In this document: positions 57,771 through 64,000 of the stretch, piece after piece
How positions within the stretch are numbered: the stretch's first letter is position 1
Layout of the letters: each line of letters starts with the position of its first letter
NCBI RefSeq assembly: GCF_028682455.1
Contig: NZ_JANHLD010000002.1
Coordinates: forward strand, 1,054,001-1,118,000
From: Pseudomonas putida
GTDB lineage: Bacteria; Pseudomonadota; Gammaproteobacteria; Pseudomonadales; Pseudomonadaceae
Reading direction: 5' to 3'
Length of the DNA: 64,000 bases
Notes under the pieces: model-generated
The model's input: the letters and a program-made list of their open reading frames with translations, nothing else
The model's database searches: none
Told to the model about the DNA's origin: nothing
Program-made: the position numbers and the translations under genes

Positions 57771-59795
57771 CTAGAGGGCTTTTTCGATACGCCAGATACC
57801 AAACGGCAGGTGCCAGGGCTCGATGCGCATCCATTGGGTCTTGCCGTGCCAGGTCCAGCGGTGGCCGGTCATCAGGTCTTCACCGAAGGTATCGGCGTTG
57901 TCATCCAGGCCCAGCTCCCACAGCGGCAGTTCGAAGTGCGCTTCCTGGGCGTTGTGCGGGTCGAGGCTGATGGCGATCAGGATGAAGTTGTCGCGTTCGG
58001 CCGTGCGCTTGCCGAAGTACAGGATGTTGTCGTTCCAGGCGTTGAAAAAGGCCACGCCCAGGTGGGTCTGCAGCGCCGGATTCTGCCGGCGGATGCGGTT
58101 GAGCTGGGCGATTTCGGCAATGATGTTGCCCGGCTGGGTGAAATCCCGTGGGCGAATCTGGTACTTCTCCGAATCCAGGTATTCCTCCTTGCCGGGAATG
58201 GGTGTGGCTTCGCACAACTCGAACCCCGAGTACATGCCCCACAACCCCGAGCCCATGGTGGCCAAAGCGGCCCGGATCAGGAAGCCGGCGCGACCGGACT
58301 CATGGAGAAAGAACGGATTGATGTCGGGAGTGTTCACGAAGAAGTTGGGGCGGTAGCAATAGCGCCAGGGTGGCTGGTTGAGCTCTTCGAAGTAGCTTTG
58401 CAGCTCAGCCTTGGTATTGCGCCAGGTGAAGTAGGTGTAGCTTTGCGAATAGCCGACCTTGCCCAGGCGCGCCATCATTGCCGGCTTGGTGAAGGCTTCG
58501 GCAAGAAAGATCACGTCGGGGTGCTGGCTGCGAATATTGGCGATCATCCAGTGCCAGAACGGCAAGGGCTTGGTGTGCGGGTTGTCGACACGAAACATCT
58601 TCACCCCTTCCTGCACCCAGCCCAGCACCACATCGCGCAGGGCCAGCCACAAGGAAGGCACGGCATCGGCAGCATAGAAGTCGACGTTGACGATGTCCTG
58701 GTACTTTTTCGGCGGGTTTTCCGCGTAGCGAATCGTGCCGTCCGGGCGCCAGGAAAACCAGCCGGGATGCTCCTTGAGCCAGGGGTGGTCCTGGGAGCAC
58801 TGAATGGCGAAATCCAGGGCGATCTCCAGGCCGTGCTCGGCGGCGGCGGCCACCAGCCGGCGAAAGTCCTCGCGACTGCCCAGTTGCGGGTGAATGGCCT
58901 CGTGCCCGCCTTCATCACTGCCGATGGCATAGGGGCTGCCCGGGTCCCCGGGTTCGGCCTGCAAGGCATTGTTGCGGCCCTTGCGATGGCGCACGCCAAT
59001 GGGATGGATCGGCGGGAAGTACAGCACGTCGAACCCCATGTCACGGATCATCGGCAGGCGTTCATGCACATCGTTGAAGGTGCCATGGCGCTCGGGGTTG
59101 TCGGTGATCGAGCGGGGAAACAGCTCGTACCAGCTTGCAAACAACGCCTGGCGCCGCTCCACATCCAGGGGGTACTCGGGGCTGCGGCTCAGGTAGGTAC
59201 GGTGGTCGGCCTCGCGCATCAGGCTGGCGGTATTGGCGTGCAGCAACTGCGCCACCTGCTCCTCGGGGGTCAGGGTCGGCAGCGCCAGGCGCAGCCCCTG
59301 CAACTGCTCGCGCAGCAGGCCCTGGCTGCGTTCGATGTTGTGATCAAGCAGCAGCAGGCCTTCCTGCAGCTCCAGGGGCACGGGAACGCCTGCGTTGAAT
59401 TTCTTCTCCAGGTCATGGCAATAGGTGGCGAAGGGGTCGATCCAGGCCTCGATGCTGAACAGGTGCCGGCCTTGCTCGGTGACGGTGAACTCGGCCTGCC
59501 ACAGGTCGTTGCCGGCGAACCTCATGGGCACGCAATGCCAGCGCCGGCTTTGGGCCTGGCGCCAATTGAGCATCACCGCCAGCGTATCGTGGCCATCGCT
59601 GTAGACCTTGCTGCTGACCTGCACCGCCGCCCCCACCACCGCCTTGACCGCGAACAGGCCGCCATCGAGCAAGGGCTGGGTGCTTTCGATCACGATCCTG
59701 GGTTCGAGCAGGGCCTGGGAGAGGCTGATGGCCTGGTCGGGATGATCAGTTGCCGGGGCTGTACGGTCGGTTTCGAAGGGCTCATCGCGGGTCAT
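57771..59795 (-). CDS. glgE: alpha-1,4-glucan:maltose-1-phosphate maltosyltransferase GlgE
   Basis: GlgE elongates alpha-1,4-glucan by two glucose units using maltose-1-phosphate. This 674-residue GH13 subfamily 3 enzyme has family blocks RIVIESTQPLLDGGLFAVKA, ASWYELFPRSITDNPERHGT, DVLYFPPIHPIGVRHRKGR, nucleophile D404 in GVKMFRVDNPHTKPLPFW and acid E433 in VIFLAEAFTKPAMMARL. SYTYFTWRNTKAEL completes the signature. It heads the minus-strand operon glgE-treS-glgB. The ATG at 59795 has GGAG about 12 bases and AAGGA about 6 bases upstream. An AlgU-type promoter candidate ends about 35 bases upstream. Length is typical. Confidence 0.97.
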   Translation of the reverse strand: MTRDEPFETDRTAPATDHPDQAISLSQALLEPRIVIESTQPLLDGGLFAVKAVVGAAVQVSSKVYSDGHDTLAVMLNWRQAQSRRWHCVPMRFAGNDLWQAEFTVTEQGRHLFSIEAWIDPFATYCHDLEKKFNAGVPVPLELQEGLLLLDHNIERSQGLLREQLQGLRLALPTLTPEEQVAQLLHANTASLMREADHRTYLSRSPEYPLDVERRQALFASWYELFPRSITDNPERHGTFNDVHERLPMIRDMGFDVLYFPPIHPIGVRHRKGRNNALQAEPGDPGSPYAIGSDEGGHEAIHPQLGSREDFRRLVAAAAEHGLEIALDFAIQCSQDHPWLKEHPGWFSWRPDGTIRYAENPPKKYQDIVNVDFYAADAVPSLWLALRDVVLGWVQEGVKMFRVDNPHTKPLPFWHWMIANIRSQHPDVIFLAEAFTKPAMMARLGKVGYSQSYTYFTWRNTKAELQSYFEELNQPPWRYCYRPNFFVNTPDINPFFLHESGRAGFLIRAALATMGSGLWGMYSGFELCEATPIPGKEEYLDSEKYQIRPRDFTQPGNIIAEIAQLNRIRRQNPALQTHLGVAFFNAWNDNILYFGKRTAERDNFILIAISLDPHNAQEAHFELPLWELGLDDNADTFGEDLMTGHRWTWHGKTQWMRIEPWHLPFGIWRIEKAL

Positions 59796-59830
59796 CGATC
59801 CTTGCTCCGTTACGAGGTAGGCGTAAGAGT

Positions 59831-59857
59831 TCAGAGCGGATGGGCGGCGTGGGGTTC
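59831..59857 (-). promoter_or_regulatory. candidate AlgU (sigma-22) promoter of glgE-treS-glgB
   Basis: On the minus strand GAACCC (59857-59852) is followed after 16 bases by TCTGA (59835-59831). The sigma-22/AlgU consensus is GAACTT, 16-17 bases, TCTGA, so the -10 is perfect and the GAAC core of the -35 is kept. The implied start, near 59824, gives a 29-base leader to glgE. Osmotic and envelope stress control by AlgU fits trehalose/glucan genes. Confidence 0.55.
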
Positions 59858-59937
59858 AAAAAAAATGAGCGATTGACGCTCGCTGAAGTCGAAAACAACT
59901 GAGCCCGTCATCCATCACCCCATTGCGAGGTCAGGCC

Positions 59938-60099
59938 ATGAACATCCCCATCCCGGCAGAAACGCCCGATCCGAATATCGACGACCCGACGCTGCCACCT
60001 GCGGTGCCGGATGAAGAGCCCGATGAATTGCCGGTAAAGCCGACGGTGCCGCCCACCGTAGGCGACCCGCCCAGTGACGAGCCGCCGGTGAAAGCGTAG
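59938..60099 (+). CDS. 53-residue Pro/Asp/Glu-rich microprotein
   Basis: This small gene encodes MNIPIPAETPDPNIDDPTLP, then PAVPDEEPDELPVKPTVPPT and a short PP-rich tail ending VKA, stop TAG at 60097-60099. The ATG has GAGG 7 bases upstream. About one third of residues are Pro and the protein is strongly acidic, so it is likely disordered. I recognise no family. Codon use matches its neighbours. An overlapping minus-strand frame of 76 residues is low-complexity Gly/Ser and is probably a shadow. It lies between glgE (divergent) and the acyl-CoA synthetase (convergent). Confidence 0.62.
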   Translation: MNIPIPAETPDPNIDDPTLPPAVPDEEPDELPVKPTVPPTVGDPPSDEPPVKA

Positions 60100-60162
60100 A
60101 CGATCGCGCCTGCAGGAGCTCGCACAGGTACGGCGCAGGCCAGCAACAGCGCAGCGATCAAT

Positions 60163-61836
60163 TCAACGGCTGCTCAGCTCCTCGATGCTGATCTCGCGCA
60201 TCCTGAACTTCTGCACCTTGCCGGTCACCGTCATCGGGAACTCGTCGACGAAACGGAAATAGCGCGGGGTCTTGAAGTGGGCAATGCGGCTCTTGCACCA
60301 CTGCTGCAGTTCGATCTCGCTGGCGTTATGACCTGGGTGGAACTTGATCCAGGCGACGATTTCCTCGCCATAGCGTTCATCCGGAATACCGATCACCTGC
60401 ACATCGGCCACAGCCGGGTGGGTGAAGAAGAACTCCTCGAGCTCCCGCGGATAGATGTTCTCGCCGCCGCGGATGATCATGTCCTTGTTGCGCCCGGCGA
60501 TACACACATACCCCGCCTCGTTCATGGTCGCCAGGTCCCCGGTGTGCATCCAGCCTGCCGGATCGATCGCCTCGAGGGTGGCCTCGGGGTTGCCCCAATA
60601 GCCCAGCATGACGCTGTAACCCCGGGTGCACAGCTCGCCGATGGTGCCGCGCGGCACGATGCAGCCCTGTTCGTCGACAATCTTGCTTTCGAGCTGCGGC
60701 TGGGTACGCCCCACTGTGGTCACGCGCAGTTCCAGGTCGTCGTCCGGGCCGGTCTGCAACGACACCGGGCTGGTCTCGGTCATGCCATAGGCGATTTGCA
60801 CCTCGCTCATGTGCATCTGGTCGATGACCCGGCGCATCACCTCGATCGGACACGTGGCGCCGGCCATGATCCCGGTACGCAGGCTCGACAGGTCCCGCTC
60901 GGTGCGTTGCGGGTGGTCGAGCATGGCGATGAACATGGTCGGCACGCCGTAGAGCGCGGTGGCCTGCTCCTGGGCGACGGTATCCAGGGTCAGCAAGGGG
61001 TCGAAGGCATCATTGGGGTAGATCATGGTGCTGCCGTGGGTAATGCAGCCCAGGTTGCCCATGACCATGCCGAAACAGTGGTACAGCGGGACCGGGATCA
61101 CCATGCGGTCGTGCTCGGTCAGCCCCAGGCTCTCGCCGACCATGTAGCCGTTGTTGAGGATGTTGTAGTGACTGAGGGTGGCGCCCTTGGGGAAGCCGGT
61201 GGTGCCGGAGGTGTACTGGATATTGACCGGCTGGTCGAACTGCAGGCTGTGCTGGCGGGCCTGATAGTCGGCCGGTGTGGTGTGGGCAGCCAGCGAGGCC
61301 AGCTGGTCCCAGGCCAGGAAGCCTGCCGGTGGCGTGGCATCCAGGCTGATCAGCCCGCGCAGGGCCGGCAGCCGATCGCTGCGCAGTTCGCCGGTAACCT
61401 GGTCGCCGAGTTCGGGCAACAGCTCACCGAGCATGGCATGGTAATCGGAGGTCTTGAATGCGCCGGCGCAGATCAGCCACTGGCAACCGGACTGCTTGAG
61501 TACATACTCAAGTTCGCTGGTGCGGTAGGCGGGGTTGATGTTGACCAGGATCACGCCGATCTTGGCGCTGGCGAACTGGGCAATGCACCACTGCGCACAA
61601 TTGGGCGCCCAGATGCCCAGCCGGTCGCCGGTCTTGAGCCCCAGGGCCATCAGCGCCCGGGCATGACAGTCGACGCTGTCGGCCAGTTGCCGCCAGCTGT
61701 AGCGCAACTGCTGGTGGCGCACCACCAGGGCCTCGCGCTCGGCGAAACGCGACACAGTATTGTCAAACGCCTGGCCGATGGTCATGGCCAGCAAGGGCTT
61801 ATCCTGACGCCCCTGGGTATAGCTCGGTTGATTCAT
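60163..61836 (-). CDS. acyl-CoA synthetase (AMP-binding, ACSF2-like)
   Basis: This 557-residue ANL-superfamily acid:CoA ligase has the P-loop-like AMP motif [20 protein letters not shown], the A5 region [13 protein letters not shown]7 [20 protein letters not shown]8 [20 protein letters not shown] and the catalytic Lys in [14 protein letters not shown]. Best resemblance is to medium-chain/ACSF2-type ligases. The start at 61836 follows AAGGGACCGCC; a start 13 codons earlier lacks a ribosome site. It is divergent from liuA across two LiuR-type palindromes, so it may activate a branched-chain or isoprenoid acid and be co-regulated. The chain-length preference cannot be read from sequence. Confidence 0.92.
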   Translation of the reverse strand: MNQPSYTQGRQDKPLLAMTIGQAFDNTVSRFAEREALVVRHQQLRYSWRQLADSVDCHARALMALGLKTGDRLGIWAPNCAQWCIAQFASAKIGVILVNINPAYRTSELEYVLKQSGCQWLICAGAFKTSDYHAMLGELLPELGDQVTGELRSDRLPALRGLISLDATPPAGFLAWDQLASLAAHTTPADYQARQHSLQFDQPVNIQYTSGTTGFPKGATLSHYNILNNGYMVGESLGLTEHDRMVIPVPLYHCFGMVMGNLGCITHGSTMIYPNDAFDPLLTLDTVAQEQATALYGVPTMFIAMLDHPQRTERDLSSLRTGIMAGATCPIEVMRRVIDQMHMSEVQIAYGMTETSPVSLQTGPDDDLELRVTTVGRTQPQLESKIVDEQGCIVPRGTIGELCTRGYSVMLGYWGNPEATLEAIDPAGWMHTGDLATMNEAGYVCIAGRNKDMIIRGGENIYPRELEEFFFTHPAVADVQVIGIPDERYGEEIVAWIKFHPGHNASEIELQQWCKSRIAHFKTPRYFRFVDEFPMTVTGKVQKFRMREISIEELSSR

Positions 61837-61897
61837 GGCGGTCCCTTGTTGTGGTTGTTCTGGGAACTGATTCAAGCGGGTCTTACTCTGGCTGATA

Positions 61898-61913
61898 TTT
61901 ACGTTAACGTAAA
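61898..61913. promoter_or_regulatory. LiuR-type operator, copy 1
   Basis: This is a perfect 16-base palindrome, TTTACGTTAACGTAAA, matching the MerR-family LiuR motif described for leucine and branched-chain acid catabolism in gammaproteobacteria. Copy 1 is 61 bases upstream of the acyl-CoA synthetase start. An identical copy lies 50 bases further toward liuA. Confidence 0.82.
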
Positions 61914-61947
61914 GGTCATGGTGCGATTGACAGTGATCGTTGGCAGG

Positions 61948-61963
61948 TTTACGTTAACGTAAA
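61948..61963. promoter_or_regulatory. LiuR-type operator, copy 2
   Basis: A second identical palindrome, TTTACGTTAACGTAAA, is centred 50 bases from the first. A TTGACA hexamer at 61927-61932 precedes it, consistent with a liuA promoter whose -10 would be covered by the site, so repression by LiuR is likely. The regulator gene is not in the window. Confidence 0.82.
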
Positions 61964-62075
61964 GGTGACGAACCTCATCGCTGGCACGGCCCGAGCGCTC
62001 CGCTGCCGGAGCTGGAATTGCCGGCGATAAGGCCGCTACGAACCACACAAGAACAAACAGACAAAAGGTGCCCAC

Positions 62076-63239
62076 ATGCGTTATCCGACCCTGAACTTCG
62101 CCCTGGGCGAAACCATCGACATGCTTCGCGATCAGGTGCAGTCCTTCGTCGCCGCGGAACTGGCGCCCCGTGCCGCGCAGATCGACCAGGACAACCTGTT
62201 CCCCGCCGACATGTGGCGCAAGTTCGGTGACATGGGCCTGTTGGGCATCACCGTCTGCGAAGAGTACGGCGGTGCCGGCCTGGGCTACCTGGCCCACGTG
62301 GTGGCCATGGAAGAGATCAGCCGCGGATCGGCCTCGGTCGCCCTCTCCTACGGCGCCCACTCCAACCTTTGCGTCAACCAGATCAACCGCAACGGCAACG
62401 CCGGGCAGAAAGCCAAGTACCTGCCCAAGCTGATCAGCGGCGAGCATATCGGCGCCCTGGCCATGAGCGAACCCAATGCTGGCTCCGACGTGGTATCGAT
62501 GAAACTGCGCGCCGAAGCGCGTGGCGATCATTTCGTGCTCAATGGCAGCAAGACCTGGATCACCAATGGCCCCGACGCCAACACCTATGTGATCTACGCC
62601 AAGACCGACCTGGACAAGGGCCCCCACGGGATCACCGCCTTTATTGTCGAGCGTGACTTCAAGGGCTTCAGCCGCAGCAACAAATTCGACAAACTGGGCA
62701 TGCGCGGCTCCAACACCTGCGAGCTGTTCTTCGACAACGTCGAAGTACCCAAGGAAAACATCCTCGGCGCCCTCAACGGTGGCGTGAAAGTGCTGATGAG
62801 CGGCCTGGACTACGAGCGCGTGGTGCTCTCGGGCGGCCCGACCGGTATCATGCAGGCCTGCATGGACCTGGTGGTGCCCTACATCCACGACCGCAAGCAG
62901 TTCGGCCAGAGCATCGGCGAGTTCCAGCTGATCCAGGGCAAGATCGCCGACATGTACACCCAGCTCAATGCCAGCCGCGCCTACCTGTATGCCGTGGCCC
63001 AGGCGTGCGACCGCAGCGAGACCACGCGCAAGGACGCCGCCGGGGTGATCCTCTACACCGCCGAACGCGCGACCCAGATGGCCCTTGAAGCCATCCAGAT
63101 TCTCGGTGGCAACGGCTACATCAACGAGTTCCCGGCCGGGCGCCTGCTGCGCGACGCCAAGCTCTATGAAATCGGCGCCGGCACCAGCGAAATTCGCCGG
63201 ATGCTGATCGGGCGCGAACTGTTCAACGAGACTCGCTAA
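62076..63239 (+). CDS. liuA: isovaleryl-CoA dehydrogenase
   Basis: This 387-residue FAD-dependent acyl-CoA dehydrogenase oxidises isovaleryl-CoA to 3-methylcrotonyl-CoA in leucine catabolism. Blocks are [56 protein letters not shown] and [20 protein letters not shown]. The catalytic Glu is E247 in [13 protein letters not shown], the position special to isovaleryl-CoA dehydrogenases. The start has AAAAGG about 7 bases upstream. It is the first gene of the leucine operon, followed by liuB. Two LiuR sites lie upstream. Confidence 0.95.
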   Translation: MRYPTLNFALGETIDMLRDQVQSFVAAELAPRAAQIDQDNLFPADMWRKFGDMGLLGITVCEEYGGAGLGYLAHVVAMEEISRGSASVALSYGAHSNLCVNQINRNGNAGQKAKYLPKLISGEHIGALAMSEPNAGSDVVSMKLRAEARGDHFVLNGSKTWITNGPDANTYVIYAKTDLDKGPHGITAFIVERDFKGFSRSNKFDKLGMRGSNTCELFFDNVEVPKENILGALNGGVKVLMSGLDYERVVLSGGPTGIMQACMDLVVPYIHDRKQFGQSIGEFQLIQGKIADMYTQLNASRAYLYAVAQACDRSETTRKDAAGVILYTAERATQMALEAIQILGGNGYINEFPAGRLLRDAKLYEIGAGTSEIRRMLIGRELFNETR

Positions 63240-63245
63240 GCGAGT

Positions 63246-63340
63246 CAGCGGTTAGCTTCCAGCGACAAGCTGCACGTAGAAGCAGTTGTAGCGCCGATCA
63301 ACTCTTGCAGCTTGAAGCTTGCCGCTTGAAGCTGCGCCAG
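63246..63340 (+). repeat. tandem imperfect repeat in liuA-liuB gap
   Basis: The 109-base gap holds AGCTTCCAGCGACAAGCTGC, then CTTGCAGCTTGAAGCTTGCC and CGCTTGAAGCTGC. GCTTGAAGCT recurs with palindromic AAGCTT. This is a common Pseudomonas intergenic element able to form small hairpins. It lies inside the operon and ends just before the liuB ribosome site. Confidence 0.6.
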
Positions 63341-63348
63341 GAGCCCCG

Positions 63349-64000
63349 ATGATTCTGAAAACCCAATTGAACCCCCGCTCTGCCGAGTTCGCGCACAACA
63401 GCGCGGCCATGCTCGAGCACGTCCAGAGCCTGCGCACACTGCTGGCCAAGGTCCATCAGGGCGGCGGCCACAAGGCACAGGAGCGGCACACCTCGCGGGG
63501 CAAATTGCTGCCCCGCGACCGTATCGACCGCTTGCTCGACCCAGGCTCGCCGTTCCTGGAAATCGGCCAGTTGGCCGCCCATGAGGTGTACGGCGAGGAC
63601 GTGCCGGCGGCCGGCGTGATTGCCGGCATTGGCCGGATCGAAGGCGTCGAATGCATGATCGTGGCCAACGACGCCACGGTCAAAGGCGGCTCCTACTACC
63701 CGCTGACGGTCAAAAAACACCTGCGTGCCCAGGCCATCGCGTTGCAGAACCGCCTGCCCTGCCTGTACCTGGTGGACTCCGGTGGCGCCAACCTGCCGCG
63801 CCAGGACGAAGTATTCCCGGACCGCGAGCACTTCGGGCGGATCTTTTTCAACCAAGCCAACATGAGCGCGCTGGGCATCCCGCAGATCGCCGTGGTGATG
63901 GGCTCGTGCACCGCAGGCGGCGCCTACGTGCCGGCCATGGCCGACGAAGCGATCATGGTGCGCCAGCAGGCCACCATCTTTCTGGCCGGCCCGCCACTGG
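63349..64000 (+). CDS. liuB: 3-methylcrotonyl-CoA carboxylase beta (carboxyltransferase) subunit, cut by window
   Basis: LiuB with LiuD carboxylates 3-methylcrotonyl-CoA in leucine degradation. The visible 217 residues start [20 protein letters not shown] and show the carboxyltransferase N-domain: [78 protein letters not shown] and [20 protein letters not shown]. The start at 63349 has AGGAG 6 bases upstream. The C-terminal domain lies beyond the right window edge. Position after liuA confirms the assignment. Confidence 0.95.
   Translation, partial: MILKTQLNPRSAEFAHNSAAMLEHVQSLRTLLAKVHQGGGHKAQERHTSRGKLLPRDRIDRLLDPGSPFLEIGQLAAHEVYGEDVPAAGVIAGIGRIEGVECMIVANDATVKGGSYYPLTVKKHLRAQAIALQNRLPCLYLVDSGGANLPRQDEVFPDREHFGRIFFNQANMSALGIPQIAVVMGSCTAGGAYVPAMADEAIMVRQQATIFLAGPPL

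Noticed and set aside
59931..60161. 76-residue minus-strand Gly/Ser-rich frame
   Set aside because: It overlaps the 53-residue plus-strand gene, has no good ribosome site and is simple Gly/Ser composition; the plus-strand gene is preferred.

Overview
The window is a contiguous stretch of a GC-rich gammaproteobacterial chromosome, almost certainly Pseudomonas of the P. putida group. The evidence is the urease order ureDABCE-ureJ-ureF, a periplasmic cis/trans fatty-acid isomerase (cti), the gnd-zwf pair next to a glgA-treZ-malQ-treY / glgX / glgB-treS-glgE locus, and many intergenic palindromes of the Pseudomonas REP type (core GGGGCAAGCCCGCTCC and its complement). I see no rRNA, tRNA, insertion sequence, prophage or CRISPR array. 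Most of the window is dense chromosomal backbone. Two genes are cut by the window ends: ureF at the left and liuB at the right.

Layout. (1) 1-4.93 kb, minus strand: urease operon with a candidate sigma-54 promoter. (2) 5.1-13.1 kb: a phosphonate locus, phnDCE - iron-type alcohol dehydrogenase - OPA-type MFS transporter - LysR - phnX on the minus strand, plus a divergent second LysR. It has phosphonoacetaldehyde hydrolase but no PhnW transaminase, so the substrate may be something other than 2-aminoethylphosphonate. (3) 13.1-17.8 kb: VOC protein, nfuA, acyltransferase and cti, all on the minus strand. (4) 18-21.7 kb: metH, with a MetR-like dyad upstream. (5) 21.7-24.3 kb: peptidoglycan amidase, two small membrane proteins and an orphan substrate-binding protein. 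(6) 24.5-26.7 kb: cysI and its DUF934 partner. (7) 26.7-33.7 kb: sohB; a plus-strand set of histidine phosphatase, SCP2 protein, kinase-like phosphotransferase and SDR; a TSUP permease; nudC; and a dienoyl-CoA isomerase-like crotonase. (8) 33.8-38.8 kb: nhaB, gnd-zwf, a coiled-coil microprotein and a GNAT acetyltransferase.

(9) 39.2-59.8 kb: the alpha-glucan/trehalose locus. On the plus strand GlgA makes linear glucan, TreY and TreZ convert glucan to trehalose, and MalQ and GlgX remodel or debranch it. An EEP-family hydrolase and a passenger-less autotransporter-type barrel follow. On the minus strand glgE, a treS-maltokinase fusion and glgB form a tight operon that turns trehalose into maltose-1-phosphate and then branched glucan. 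A good sigma-22 (AlgU) promoter candidate precedes glgE, which fits a stress or desiccation role. There is no glgC, glgP or otsAB in the window.

(10) 59.9-64 kb: a proline-rich microprotein, an acyl-CoA synthetase, and the start of the leucine/isovalerate operon (liuA, liuB). Two perfect 16-bp LiuR-type palindromes lie between the divergent genes.
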